64,000 nucleotides of DNA from NCBI RefSeq assembly GCF_003399445.1, contig NZ_QUQO01000001.1, forward strand, positions 620,001 to 684,000, written 5' to 3'. The notes below the pieces were generated by a model. It was given only the letters and a program-made list of their open reading frames with translations. It was not told the DNA's origin and did not search any database. This DNA is from Parvularcula marina. GTDB taxonomy: Bacteria > Pseudomonadota > Alphaproteobacteria > Caulobacterales > Parvularculaceae. The translations under genes were made by a program, and so were the position numbers. Positions 1 to 9,353 of this stretch are shown here, piece after piece (position 1 is the first letter of the stretch; each line of letters starts with the position of its first letter).

Positions 1-372
1 ATGCACGAGACCTGTGAGCGCTTTTCAGAGTTTCAGTTGATTCAGCACGTCCTCTCGCCCGGTGGCCCGTCGGAAGATGATCTCCCCGAGACGCTGAGGC
101 GCAAGCTGACCCAGTTTAATAGCCGGGGACGGATTGTCACCTATGATCATGAGAGCTTCGATGAGGACACTCACCTTGCGCTCTACCTTGGCGCGGGCCT
201 GATGCCTGATCGCCATGACGCACTCGCCAACCGGGCAGAGGACGGACAGGTGAAAGACTTCCTCTCCGCCACGCTCAAATCCGTCCGCGCTGCACGCGAC
301 GCCATGCCGGACCAGCGGGAGTGGCTCGAGAAATCGGGCATTGCCCGCAAAACAGAGGGAGGCAGCTCATGA
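1..372 (+). CDS. Tryptophan-halogenase-like flavoprotein, C-terminal fragment cut by window edge
   Basis: This is the last ~123 codons of a gene that begins before the window; the ATG at position 1 is probably internal. The segment aligns end to end with the C-termini of the next two genes: the 'LPETL' region matches 'IPESL/IPDYL', followed by the K-x(5)-GRI block and a closing 'MP-x(2)-E/H' segment. The family is FAD-dependent flavin halogenase-like, but the FAD-binding site and the catalytic lysine lie outside the window, so activity cannot be judged. Its stop codon overlaps the next start (ATGA), implying one operon of at least three paralogues. Confidence 0.8.
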   Translation: MHETCERFSEFQLIQHVLSPGGPSEDDLPETLRRKLTQFNSRGRIVTYDHESFDEDTHLALYLGAGLMPDRHDALANRAEDGQVKDFLSATLKSVRAARDAMPDQREWLEKSGIARKTEGGSS

Positions 373-1904
373 CCACCGCCCCCTCCTCTCTTGATAAGAT
401 CGTCATCGTTGGCGGCGGCACCGCCGGCTGGATGACGGCGGCTGCACTCTCGAAATTCCTCCGTGCCGGGAAGACAAACATCGAGCTCGTTGAATCAGAA
501 GAGATCGGCACGGTCGGCGTCGGCGAAGCTACCATCCCGCCGATCAATACTTTTAACGGCCTGCTTGGCATTGACGAGAATGACTTCATCTCGAAGACGC
601 AGGCCACCTTCAAGCTCGGGATCGAATTCACGAACTGGGCAAAGAAAGGCCACACCTATATCCACCCGTTCGGGGATTACGGTCAGGATGTAGAGGCCAT
701 CAAATTCTACCAGCTCTGGCTGAAGCTCCGCCAGATATCGCAGAATGTTCCCTATATTGATGAATTCTGCGTCTCCGCCATGGCAGCCCGGCACGGCAAA
801 TATCTCGCCCCCGCCCGCGATCCGCGGCAGGTGCTCTCGGCGCTTGCCTATGCCTTCCATTTCGATGCGACTCTCTATGCGCGCTATCTGCGCCAGTTCG
901 CCGAAGACCGGGGCGTCATCCGCACCGAAGGGAAAGTGACGAAGGTCAACCTTCGCGGCGAAGACGGTTTCATTGCCTCTCTCGATCTTGAGGGCGGCAG
1001 GACAGTCGAAGGTGACCTCTTCATCGACTGCACGGGGTTCAGGGGTCTCCTCATCGAAGGCGCGCTTGAAACGGGGTATGAGGACTGGACGCACTGGCTG
1101 CCCTGCGACCGCGCGGTCGCAGTCCCTTGCGAGAATGCCGGGCCGCCCGATCCTTTCACCCGGTCAACTGCACATGAAGCCGGTTGGCAGTGGCGCATCC
1201 CGCTCCAGCACCGCATGGGCAATGGCCATGTCTGGTCGAGCGGGTTCACCGATGAAGAAACGGCGACCACGCGGCTGATGCAAAACCTTGAAGGCAAGCC
1301 GCTCGCCGATCCGCGCCATCTGCGGTTCACGACCGGCCGCAGACGGAAGTTCTGGTACAAGAACTGTGTCGCCATCGGCCTTTCCGCCGGATTCCTCGAG
1401 CCGCTTGAATCAACCTCCATCCATCTCATTCAGGCGGGGATTTCAAAACTCATCGCCCTCTTCCCGGACAAGGACTTCGCACCGATCGAGGCCGAGGAAT
1501 ATAACCGCCTGACCGCGATGCAGTTCGAGCAGATCCGCGATTTCATCATCCTCCACTATCACGCCACCGAGCGCGATGATTCCGAGTTCTGGAATTATGT
1601 CCGGACCATGAGCATCCCGGAGAGCCTGACCCGCAAAATGGACCTCTTCAAATCCAAGGGACGCATCTTCCGCTTCGAAGATGAGCTTTTCGGCGAGGCT
1701 AACTGGCTGTCGGTCTTCCTGGGGCAGAATGTCTGGCCACGCGCCTATGATCCCATGGTCGACACTTTGTCCGATGAGCAGATCACCCAGATCGCCGGGC
1801 AGATCCATCACGCCATCCGCACAACGATTGAAAAAATGCCAAGCCATCAGGACTACATCACGCGCTTTTGCGCGGCCCCCGCTTCAGGAGTCTATTCGTC
1901 ATGA
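369..1904 (+). CDS. Tryptophan-halogenase-like FAD-dependent protein
   Basis: The protein has 511 aa, typical for flavin-dependent tryptophan halogenases, which use FADH2, O2 and halide to form HOCl-like species. It carries the FAD motif GGGTAGW (residues 15-21), a lysine at residue 82 in 'ATFKLGIEF' that matches the catalytic lysine of PrnA/RebH-type enzymes, and the signature WQWRIP at 273-278. The ATG at 369 is chosen because it overlaps the preceding stop (ATGA); an in-frame start at 321 would sit deep inside the upstream gene. In Caulobacterales-type genomes such paralogues commonly cluster with TonB receptors and carbohydrate genes, and many have no demonstrated halogenase activity. The substrate is therefore unknown; it could act on a non-tryptophan substrate. 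Confidence 0.88.
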   Translation: MTTAPSSLDKIVIVGGGTAGWMTAAALSKFLRAGKTNIELVESEEIGTVGVGEATIPPINTFNGLLGIDENDFISKTQATFKLGIEFTNWAKKGHTYIHPFGDYGQDVEAIKFYQLWLKLRQISQNVPYIDEFCVSAMAARHGKYLAPARDPRQVLSALAYAFHFDATLYARYLRQFAEDRGVIRTEGKVTKVNLRGEDGFIASLDLEGGRTVEGDLFIDCTGFRGLLIEGALETGYEDWTHWLPCDRAVAVPCENAGPPDPFTRSTAHEAGWQWRIPLQHRMGNGHVWSSGFTDEETATTRLMQNLEGKPLADPRHLRFTTGRRRKFWYKNCVAIGLSAGFLEPLESTSIHLIQAGISKLIALFPDKDFAPIEAEEYNRLTAMQFEQIRDFIILHYHATERDDSEFWNYVRTMSIPESLTRKMDLFKSKGRIFRFEDELFGEANWLSVFLGQNVWPRAYDPMVDTLSDEQITQIAGQIHHAIRTTIEKMPSHQDYITRFCAAPASGVYSS

Positions 1905-3421
1905 GTGTATCCCGTATCAAGAAAGTCCTGATCGTCGGTGGCGGCTCTGCCGGCTGGATGACGGCCGCGACGCTCTCGAAAATTCTCAAGAATGATTATT
2001 GCGACATCACGCTGGTCGAGTCCGAGGAGATCGGTACGGTCGGTGTCGGCGAAGCAACGATCCCCCAGATCGGCACTTTCAACCGCACGCTCGGCATCGA
2101 AGAGAATGAATTTGTCCGCGAAACGAAGGGCACTTTCAAGCTCGGCATCGAGTTTGTCGACTGGGGCAAGAAGGGCGACCGCTATCTTCACCCTTTTGGT
2201 CCGTATGGGCTCGATATGGAGGGGCTGTCCTTTCACGCATTCTATATGAAGCAGCACAAGGATCAGTCACCGCAAGCGCTGTCTGATTATTCGCTGCAGG
2301 CCGTTGCCTGCCGGGACAACCGCTTCATGCGTCCAGTCAATGCCGGCAATTCGCCGCTGTCCAAGATCGCCTATGCCTTCCATTTCGATGCCGGGCTTTA
2401 TGCGCGTTACTTACGCAAGGCCTCAGAAGGCCGCGGCGTGACCCGCATCGAGGGGAAGATCGCCGATGTGACCCTCAACAGCGATGACGGCTTTGTAAAA
2501 TCTGTCACGTTGGAGGATGGCCGCGAGATCGAGGCGGACCTGTTCATTGACTGCTCAGGCTTCCGTGGACTGATCATCGAAGGCGCGCTCAAAGCGGGCT
2601 ACAATGACTGGACCCACTGGCTTCCGGCGGACCGGGCGATTGCCGTCCCGTGCGAGACATCCCGCCCACTTCTTCCCTATACCCGCTCAACGGCGAGGGA
2701 TTCAGGCTGGCAATGGCGTATCCCGCTTCAGCACCGGATGGGGAACGGCTATGTCTATTCCTCCGCCTACGCCTCGGATGATGAGGCCGTCGACACGCTG
2801 ATGGGCAATCTCGAAGGAAAGCCGCTCGGCGATCCGCGTTTCTTGCGATTCACGACCGGGCACCGCAAAAAATTCTGGGACAAGAACTGCGTCGCCATCG
2901 GCCTTTCAGCGGGGTTTCTGGAACCGCTTGAATCGACCTCGCTTCATCTCATCCAGAGCGGGATCGCGAAGCTTCTCCAGATGTTCCCGGACAAGGAATT
3001 TAACCAGGCCGATATCGACCGTTATAATCGCGTGACGACTTTCGAATTCGAACGCATCCGGGATTTCATTATCCTGCATTATAATGCGACGACCCGCGAC
3101 GACACACCCTTCTGGGATTATGTCCGTACCATGTCGATCCCGGATTATCTTGAAGACAAGATCAACCTCTACAAAAGCTATGGGCGGATCTTCCGGGAGA
3201 ATGAGGAGCTGTTCAACGACACAAGCTGGTTCGCGGTGATGAACGGCCAGAACATCAAGGCCGAGAAATATGACCCCGTCGCAGATGTCCTCTCGGATGC
3301 CGAGACCGCGCATCGCCTCACTCATATTCGCGAGACGATTGCGACCTCTGCCAATTACATGCCGTCCCATGAGAAGTTCATTCTGGAGAACTGCTCGTCC
3401 GGAGATCTGGAAAAAGCCTAA
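1901..3421 (+). CDS. Tryptophan-halogenase-like FAD-dependent protein (third tandem copy)
   Basis: The protein has 506 aa and is clearly paralogous to the upstream gene along its whole length. It has GGGSAGW at residues 13-19 for FAD, lysine 80 in 'GTFKLGIEF' at the catalytic-lysine position, and WQWRIP at 270-275. The ATG at 1901 overlaps the upstream stop (ATGA), and CAGGAG at 1885-1890 gives a plausible ribosome binding site. The 3' end overlaps the convergent GH43 gene by a few bases, inside a small inverted repeat. All expected halogenase motifs are intact, so this is not a decayed duplicate. The substrate is unknown; proximity to xylan genes is only suggestive. Confidence 0.88.
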   Translation: MSVSRIKKVLIVGGGSAGWMTAATLSKILKNDYCDITLVESEEIGTVGVGEATIPQIGTFNRTLGIEENEFVRETKGTFKLGIEFVDWGKKGDRYLHPFGPYGLDMEGLSFHAFYMKQHKDQSPQALSDYSLQAVACRDNRFMRPVNAGNSPLSKIAYAFHFDAGLYARYLRKASEGRGVTRIEGKIADVTLNSDDGFVKSVTLEDGREIEADLFIDCSGFRGLIIEGALKAGYNDWTHWLPADRAIAVPCETSRPLLPYTRSTARDSGWQWRIPLQHRMGNGYVYSSAYASDDEAVDTLMGNLEGKPLGDPRFLRFTTGHRKKFWDKNCVAIGLSAGFLEPLESTSLHLIQSGIAKLLQMFPDKEFNQADIDRYNRVTTFEFERIRDFIILHYNATTRDDTPFWDYVRTMSIPDYLEDKINLYKSYGRIFRENEELFNDTSWFAVMNGQNIKAEKYDPVADVLSDAETAHRLTHIRETIATSANYMPSHEKFILENCSSGDLEKA

Positions 3422-3431
3422 TCGGCTTTTT
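3411..3431. terminator. Possible bidirectional terminator in the convergent gene overlap
   Basis: Perfect 8-bp inverted repeat, AAAAAGCC (3411-3418) and GGCTTTTT (3424-3431), with a 5-nt loop containing both stop codons. Either strand reads a short hairpin ending in five U residues. Only three G-C pairs hold the stem, so it would be weak. Confidence 0.45.
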
Positions 3432-5115
3432 CCGCATACATGCCGAAGGTCGCGCCGACAAATCCGCCTGCGGTACGGGTACTGAGGAGCTTGCCGTCCT
3501 GATCGCCGCCGATGGCGGTGAACTCGCCATCGGCCACGGCATAGGCAAAGCGGTAGATGTCCCGATCCGCCTCGATGCGAAAGCGGACTGCCTCCCCTGA
3601 AGAGAACTCGACCGGCACTTCCGCCACCACGTCCCCGCGTGGCGACTGGTCCCCTCCGGCCCGGCGGCGCAGGCGGATGACGTGCGCGCCCTCTTCATCT
3701 GCTCCCAGACCAAGCGCGAAATAATATTCATCGCTCTGCATGGCGAGAAGCCCGGCCTCGCTGTCAGGTGTCGGGGTGAACTCAACCAGCGTCATGGCCG
3801 TTGCCGTCAGATGCTGCTGGCGGCGCGCAACGACCGAAGGCTGCTTCCTGTCGCCTAAACGTTCTGCACGCGAGGTGAGGACCAATGCCCCTTCCTCAAC
3901 CTGCCACCACTCTTCCTGCGGCACACGGACAAACAGCCAGTAAGGATCGAGCGGTGTATCGAATTCTTCCCTAAGGGAGAAATTCCCAGTCATCGGGATG
4001 CCTGGCGTCTCCGCTGCTGGCAAAGCGGGCCTCGCCGCCTGATAGGGCACCAGCTCATCGCCTTCGGTGATGATCGGCCAGCCATCTTTCCACTCGACCG
4101 GCATCAGGAAAGTCTCGCGGCCGGTATTATAGAAATCTCCTTCATAGGGCCGGACGCCAAGGAAGCTGACCCACCAATTCCCCTCCGCATCGGTCACGAA
4201 ATCGGCATGGCCGACAGAAGTGATCGGATGCTCCCTGTCCGGATCAAGGTGCCGCTGGGTCAGGACCGGATTTCCCTCAAAGGGCGTATAGGGCCCAAGC
4301 ACATTATCCGCTCGCGCCAGCACCTGGCTGTGATTGATCGCTGTGCCGCCCTCAGCGGAGGAAAGATAATAATACTCGCCCACATGATAGATATGCGGGC
4401 CTTCGATCCAGATCGGGTTCTCCTCCGGCCGCACCCCGCCATCGATGATGACGATGGGCTCGGAGATTGACTGGAACGTGTCAGGATCAATTTCTCTGAT
4501 CCAGATCGCGCGGTGCCCGTCATAACGGGGCTCTCCCACCGGCGCGTCATTGTTCATGAGGTAGACCTTGCCGTCCTCGTCAAAGAACAGCGACGGATCG
4601 ATCCCGCCCACTTCCGGCAGCCAGACGGGGTCTGACCAAGGGCCCGAGGGATCCTCCGCTGTCACGATGAAATTGCCGCCGCAATCCACGCAGGTATTGG
4701 CGACATAAAAGAGCCCGTCATGATGCTCGATGGTCGGCGCGAAAACGCCGCGCGACAGGCCGAGGTCCTTGAAATCGAGCATACCGGGCCGGTCGATGAC
4801 ATTACCGATCTGCATCCAGTTGACGAGATCCGTGCTGTGGAAGACCGGAATGCCGGGGAAATAGGCAAAGGTCGAATTGACGAGATAATAGTCACCCCCG
4901 ACCTGGGTGATGCTGGGGTCAGGGTAAAACCCGGCCAGGATCGGGTTCTGATAGTCCCCCTCGCCCAGCGCCTGCGCGAAGACCTCATCGCGCCCTTCAT
5001 AGGAAAACCAGTCAAAACGGGCCTCAGCGTCCGCTGGACCCGCCGTTGGCTCATCCCCTCCGCCGCAAGCGCATAACAGACCGGCAAGGGCGGGCAGAAT
5101 GAGGCGTCGGATCAT
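3418..5115 (-). CDS. Glycoside hydrolase family 43 lipoprotein (beta-xylosidase / arabinofuranosidase type)
   Basis: The protein has 565 aa. The N-terminus is a short lipoprotein-type signal (RR, hydrophobic stretch, then L-C-A-C with the likely lipidated Cys at 17). A five-bladed GH43 domain spans roughly residues 55-350: the catalytic base Asp66 sits in 'FYPDPS', the pKa-modulating Asp173 in 'GIDPSLFF', and the general acid Glu238 in 'WIEGP'. Residues ~375-565 look like the beta-sandwich found C-terminal in many GH43 enzymes. It should release xylose or arabinose from xylo-oligosaccharides at the cell envelope, feeding the xylose genes next door. It is transcribed divergently from the GH10 xylanase across a 171-nt region with operator-like repeats. 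Exact specificity cannot be read from the sequence. Confidence 0.9.
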   Translation of the reverse strand: MIRRLILPALAGLLCACGGGDEPTAGPADAEARFDWFSYEGRDEVFAQALGEGDYQNPILAGFYPDPSITQVGGDYYLVNSTFAYFPGIPVFHSTDLVNWMQIGNVIDRPGMLDFKDLGLSRGVFAPTIEHHDGLFYVANTCVDCGGNFIVTAEDPSGPWSDPVWLPEVGGIDPSLFFDEDGKVYLMNNDAPVGEPRYDGHRAIWIREIDPDTFQSISEPIVIIDGGVRPEENPIWIEGPHIYHVGEYYYLSSAEGGTAINHSQVLARADNVLGPYTPFEGNPVLTQRHLDPDREHPITSVGHADFVTDAEGNWWVSFLGVRPYEGDFYNTGRETFLMPVEWKDGWPIITEGDELVPYQAARPALPAAETPGIPMTGNFSLREEFDTPLDPYWLFVRVPQEEWWQVEEGALVLTSRAERLGDRKQPSVVARRQQHLTATAMTLVEFTPTPDSEAGLLAMQSDEYYFALGLGADEEGAHVIRLRRRAGGDQSPRGDVVAEVPVEFSSGEAVRFRIEADRDIYRFAYAVADGEFTAIGGDQDGKLLSTRTAGGFVGATFGMYAEKAD

Positions 5116-5152
5116 GTTTTTCCTCCTAACGGACTTTTATCGCGTTGTTTTT

Positions 5153-5208
5153 TTGTCATAGCGGTCGTGAGGCTGGACCCTGTCACCGCGCTTGTGATAG
5201 CGATAACA
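5153..5208. promoter_or_regulatory. Operator-like repeats in the GH43 / GH10 divergent promoter region
   Basis: An imperfect palindrome lies at 5193-5208 (TGTGATAGCGATAACA, 12 of 16 positions symmetric). A partial copy, TTGTCATAGCGGT, starts at 5153, 39 nt earlier. The minus-strand reading of the first (TGTTATCGCTA) matches the palindrome in front of the secreted protein at 11.0 kb (TGTTACCGCTA). Such palindromes are typical LacI-family operators, and a LacI-family gene lies at 9.35 kb. Binding is inferred. Confidence 0.5.
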
Positions 5209-5286
5209 TAACTGCCAGCCCTTGCGCAGGGCAGATCCCAGAAAACCAACAAGTACCCCTCGGGACAGGGAATTGGGAGGATCATC

Positions 5287-6405
5287 ATGACAGACATCTC
5301 GCGGCGCGAAGCCTTGGGAATGGGCGCTGCTGCTTTGGCAGCAGGCACCGCCGCCAGCAGCACAGTGCTGGCTGAAAAGGGTCCATCCCTTTCAGCACTA
5401 GCCAAAGCCAAAGGCCTGCGATTCGGCACCGCGATTGCCGCGTATCAGCTTGATGATCCGAAATATCTCGATCTTGTCCGCCGCGAATGTGGTGCGCTCG
5501 TCGCCGAAAATGAGCACAAGATGTATGTCATCGAGCGGGAGAAAGACGCCTATAACTTCGCGCCCGCCGATGCGCTGGTGGCTTTCGCCAAGACCAATGA
5601 TTTGATGATGCGTGGCCACACGCTGGTATGGCATCACCCGAACTGGCTGCCCCAATGGGTCAATGAGACGCAATTCGCCTCGGCCGCGGACGCCGAAGCC
5701 GTCCTTGGCGGCTATATTGGCAAGGTCGCGGGCCGTTACGATCCGTTCCTCTACTCGTGGGATGTGGTCAACGAGACCATTGATCCCGCGACGGGTGGTC
5801 TTCGTGAGACCTCCTTCTCCCGCGCCATGGGGCCGGAAGTGATCGATTTCTGTTTCCATCAGGCGCGCGAGCACGCACCCGACGCGAAGCTCGCCTATAA
5901 CGACTATATGAGCTGGGAAGACGGGCATGAGCTGCACCGGACAGGGGTGCTCAAGCTCCTCGAAGACCTGCTCTCACGCGGTGCGCCGATTGATGCACTC
6001 GGCATCCAGAGCCATTCCAATGACGACATGCCGACCGAATTCACGCCTGCCAAGCAAAAGGCGTGGCGAGATTTCTGTGACGAAGTCACCGGCATGGGCC
6101 TCGACATCTACATGACCGAGTTCGATGTGAACGACACCGAGATGGGCCCGGATATCGAAACCCGCGATCGCGAGATGGCCAGTTTCACCAAGGACTATCT
6201 CGATATCATGTTCTCCTATCCGGAGACCAAGGAGCTGCTCGTCTGGGGGCTGGTCGACAAATATAGCTGGCTACAGAATTTCAAGCCGCGCACGGATGAT
6301 GTCGAAAAGCGCCCGACGCCTTTCGACTCGAATTACCAGCCCAAACCGATGCGCGATGCCATCGGTGAGGCATTGAAGGCGGCTCCGGGCCGCACATTGG
6401 GTTAA
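5287..6405 (+). CDS. Endo-1,4-beta-xylanase, glycoside hydrolase family 10
   Basis: The protein has 372 aa, normal for a single-domain GH10 enzyme that cleaves internal beta-1,4 bonds of xylan. The N-terminus (SRREALGMG followed by an Ala-rich stretch) is a twin-arginine-like signal, so export by Tat is likely. The acid/base Glu163 is in 'WDVVNETI' and the nucleophile Glu278 is in 'YMTEFDVND'; the conserved 'HTLVWH' segment is at 111-116. A strong ribosome binding site, GGGAGG (5275-5280), precedes the ATG. It heads an apparent operon with xylB and xylA, coupling depolymerisation to xylose catabolism. No carbohydrate-binding module is attached. Confidence 0.95.
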   Translation: MTDISRREALGMGAAALAAGTAASSTVLAEKGPSLSALAKAKGLRFGTAIAAYQLDDPKYLDLVRRECGALVAENEHKMYVIEREKDAYNFAPADALVAFAKTNDLMMRGHTLVWHHPNWLPQWVNETQFASAADAEAVLGGYIGKVAGRYDPFLYSWDVVNETIDPATGGLRETSFSRAMGPEVIDFCFHQAREHAPDAKLAYNDYMSWEDGHELHRTGVLKLLEDLLSRGAPIDALGIQSHSNDDMPTEFTPAKQKAWRDFCDEVTGMGLDIYMTEFDVNDTEMGPDIETRDREMASFTKDYLDIMFSYPETKELLVWGLVDKYSWLQNFKPRTDDVEKRPTPFDSNYQPKPMRDAIGEALKAAPGRTLG

Positions 6406-6466
6406 TCAGTACGGGGCTGAAGGCGGGAACATAATCGTCACAGTCCGTTTGGAGGAAACAGGGAAC

Positions 6467-7924
6467 GTGTTTCTAGGAATTGATATCGGCACGTCGAGCG
6501 TCAAGGCCGTCATCACCAATGAAGATGGTGACGTCATTGATCAGGCGACCGCGCCGCTGATGGTCTCCCGGCCAAAAGATCTCTGGTCGGAGCAGAACCC
6601 GGACGACTGGTGGAAGGCAACCAACAAGGCTGTCCTCGACATCTCGCCCGACCGCCGGGCCAAGGTCGAAGGCATCGGGCTTTCGGGCCAGATGCATGGC
6701 GCGACGCTGATCGGCGATGATGACCGCCCGCTTCGCCCCGCCATTCTGTGGAATGATGGCCGCAGTTTCGCGCAATGCGCCGAACTGGAAGAAATCGAGC
6801 CGCGCTCGCGTGAGATTACTGGCAACCTTGCGATGCCCGGCTTTACTGCGCCCAAGATCCTCTGGGTGCGTGAGCATGAGCCGGAGATCGCCACAAAGAT
6901 CCGCAAGGTTCTTCTGCCCAAGGATTATATCAGGCTTCTTCTGACCGGCACTTATGCGGGCGAGATGTCAGATGCCGCAGGCACGCTCTGGCTCGATGTC
7001 GCGAACCGCAAATGGTCGAATGAAATGCTGACCGCGACGGGTCTCGATGAAGACGCGATGCCGGAGCTCTTCGAAGGCTCCGAAGTCACCGGCATGCTGA
7101 AGCCCGAGATCGCGAGCAGCTGGGGGATGCCTTCCGTGCCCGTTGCGGGCGGCGGCGGCGACAATGCTGCAGGCGCCGTTGGCGTTGGCGTCATCTCCCC
7201 CGGAGATGCCTTCCTGTCGCTTGGCACATCCGGCGTCCTTTTCGTCGCGGGCAAGGAATTTGTACCGAACCCGGAGAAAGGCGTTCACGCCTTCTGTCAC
7301 GCCCTGCCCGAAAAATGGCACGAGATGACGGTGATGCTGTCAGCGGCAAGCTGCGTTGATTGGGCCGCTCGCCTGACCGGCACAAATGGCGCTGGCGAGC
7401 TGATTGCCGCAGCTGAGAAGGCCGGCCGGCTCGATCATCCGTCGGTTTTCCTGCCTTATCTTTCCGGCGAGCGGACCCCGCATAATGATCCTTATGCGCG
7501 CGGTGTCCTTTTCGGCCTCGACCATGATTCAGGCGCCGCCGAGATCGGACAGGCCGTCCTCGAAGGGGTCGCCATGGCGTTCGCCGAGGGCCTCAGTGTT
7601 CTGGGTGAAGCGGACCACGTACGCGAGATCACGGTGATCGGCGGCGGCTCGCGCTCCAACTACTGGGGCCGCATCCTCGCCGCTGCGCTCAACCGCCCCC
7701 TCGTCTATCGCCGCGATTCAGAAGTCGGGCCCGCCTATGGCGCGGCCAAGCTGGCGCAGATCGCCGTGACCGGCGGTGATCCTTCACAGATCGCCGCACC
7801 GCCGCCCGTCCTCGATATTGTCGAACCGCAAGCATCCGATGTAGCTCTCATGGCCGAGAAGCAGGAACGGTTCGCCGCTATTTACAAAAATCTCAAAGAA
7901 TTGTTCCCCAAGGAGACTGACTGA
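6467..7924 (+). CDS. xylB: Xylulokinase
   Basis: ATP-dependent kinase of the FGGY family that converts D-xylulose to D-xylulose 5-phosphate, 485 aa. The N-terminal 'GIDIGTSSVKA' phosphate-binding loop, 'GLSGQMHG', and the C-terminal 'GGGSRSNYWGRILAA' nucleotide segment are characteristic. The GTG at 6467 is preferred: GGAGG at 6451-6455 lies 11 nt upstream, whereas a TTG at 6449 would overlap that site and add six unneeded residues. The stop overlaps the xylA start (TGATG), so the two are translationally coupled. A 61-nt gap separates it from the GH10 gene, with no obvious terminator. Confidence 0.94.
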   Translation: MFLGIDIGTSSVKAVITNEDGDVIDQATAPLMVSRPKDLWSEQNPDDWWKATNKAVLDISPDRRAKVEGIGLSGQMHGATLIGDDDRPLRPAILWNDGRSFAQCAELEEIEPRSREITGNLAMPGFTAPKILWVREHEPEIATKIRKVLLPKDYIRLLLTGTYAGEMSDAAGTLWLDVANRKWSNEMLTATGLDEDAMPELFEGSEVTGMLKPEIASSWGMPSVPVAGGGGDNAAGAVGVGVISPGDAFLSLGTSGVLFVAGKEFVPNPEKGVHAFCHALPEKWHEMTVMLSAASCVDWAARLTGTNGAGELIAAAEKAGRLDHPSVFLPYLSGERTPHNDPYARGVLFGLDHDSGAAEIGQAVLEGVAMAFAEGLSVLGEADHVREITVIGGGSRSNYWGRILAAALNRPLVYRRDSEVGPAYGAAKLAQIAVTGGDPSQIAAPPPVLDIVEPQASDVALMAEKQERFAAIYKNLKELFPKETD

Positions 7925-9240
7925 TGACCGCTGTCCGCGAATATTTTGCTCATATAGAGCCGATCGCATTTGAAGGTAAGGACACGGACAATCCGCTCGC
8001 CTACCGTTACTATGACAAGGACCGCGTCATCATGGGCAAGCGGATGGAGGATCATCTCCGCCCGGCTGTCTGCTACTGGCACACATTCTGCTGGGACGGG
8101 TTCGACGTTTTCGGCGCTGGCACGTTTGGCCGTCCATGGCATGAGCTTGAAGGCCAGGAAATGGCCGAGGCGAAACTCGACGTCGCGTTCGAGTTCTTCA
8201 CCAAGCTGGGCGTGCCCTTCTTCACCTTCCATGACGTCGATGTCATGGCGCCTGCCACCAACATGAAGGAGCATACGGAGAATTTCGCCCGTATCCTCGA
8301 TCCCATCGAAGCCAAGATGAGTGAGACTGGCCTCAAACTTCTATGGGGCACGGCGAATGTCTTCAGCCATCCGCGCTATATGAGCGGCGCGTCGACCAAT
8401 CCGGATCCGGAAGTTTTTGCCTGCACCGCCATGCAGATCCGTCAGGCGCTGGACGCCACGCATCGCCTCGGCGGCTCGAACTATGTGCTCTGGGGCGGCC
8501 GCGAAGGCTATGAGACCCTTCTCAATACCAATCTCAATCGTGAGCTTGACCAGCTCGGCCGTATGCTGACGCTTGCCGTCGAGCACAAGCACAAGATCGG
8601 CTTTAAAGGCCCGCTCCTCATCGAGCCGAAACCGCATGAGCCGACCAAGCACCAATATGACCGCGATGTCTCGACGATCTACGGCTTCCTGTCGAAATAT
8701 GACCTGCTCGACGATGTGAAGATGAATATCGAGACCAACCACGCAACCCTCGCTGGCCTGCCGATGGATCACGAAATGGCGACTGCTTATGCGCTCGGCA
8801 TTTTCGGCTCGATCGATGCCAACCGGGGTGACGCGCAAAATGGATGGGACACCGACCAGTTCTGGAACGATCCGCTCGATATCACCCGCTCGATGATTCA
8901 CTTCGTCAAGAATGGCGGCTTCACGACCGGCGGCTTCAACTTCGACGCCAAGGTCCGCCGCCAGAGCATCGATGCCGAGGATCTTTTCCATGGCCATATC
9001 GGTGGTCTCGACGCCCTCGCCCGCGGTCTGATTTCTGCGGCTGCCATGGTCGAGGACGGCACTTGGACGAACTTCATCGATGACCGTTACGCGGGCTGGG
9101 ATGGTCAGCTTGGCCGCTGGATGATGACCGAGGCTTCGCTTGAGGACATCGCCGACAAGGTTTCAGGCGGCGGCATTGACCCGCAACCGAAGTCCGGCCG
9201 TCAGGAATATCTTGAGAATTTGGTAAACGCCTATCTCTAG
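7924..9240 (+). CDS. xylA: Xylose isomerase
   Basis: Interconverts D-xylose and D-xylulose in the cytoplasm, the step before XylB. The protein has 438 aa, the length of the longer class II enzymes. The catalytic His103 lies in 'FTFHDVDVM', and metal-ligand segments 'IEPKPHEP', 'NIETNH' and 'GGFNFDAKVRR' are all present. The ATG overlaps the xylB stop. With xylB this gives the isomerase route; no xylonate (Weimberg/Dahms) genes are visible here. No transporter for xylose or xylo-oligosaccharides is found in the window, so uptake must be encoded elsewhere. Confidence 0.97.
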   Translation: MTAVREYFAHIEPIAFEGKDTDNPLAYRYYDKDRVIMGKRMEDHLRPAVCYWHTFCWDGFDVFGAGTFGRPWHELEGQEMAEAKLDVAFEFFTKLGVPFFTFHDVDVMAPATNMKEHTENFARILDPIEAKMSETGLKLLWGTANVFSHPRYMSGASTNPDPEVFACTAMQIRQALDATHRLGGSNYVLWGGREGYETLLNTNLNRELDQLGRMLTLAVEHKHKIGFKGPLLIEPKPHEPTKHQYDRDVSTIYGFLSKYDLLDDVKMNIETNHATLAGLPMDHEMATAYALGIFGSIDANRGDAQNGWDTDQFWNDPLDITRSMIHFVKNGGFTTGGFNFDAKVRRQSIDAEDLFHGHIGGLDALARGLISAAAMVEDGTWTNFIDDRYAGWDGQLGRWMMTEASLEDIADKVSGGGIDPQPKSGRQEYLENLVNAYL

Positions 9241-9296
9241 ACCTCAACGCGCCTGATTGCTCTGGCGCGGCACTCTCCCTTGCCGATAAGGACGAT

Positions 9297-9319
9297 CGGG
9301 CTACTATAACAGCAGCCCG
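9297..9319 (+). other. Short inverted repeat between xylA and the LacI-family gene
   Basis: CGGGCT (9297-9302) and AGCCCG (9314-9319) form a perfect 6-bp stem with an 11-nt loop. No U-tract follows, so it is a poor terminator. The loop covers a TATAA-like stretch with TTGCCG about 18 nt upstream, so it could be part of the regulator's own promoter. Confidence 0.3.
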
Positions 9320-9353
9320 GTCCAATTGGGCGATGAGGAGAGAAACGCGGCGC

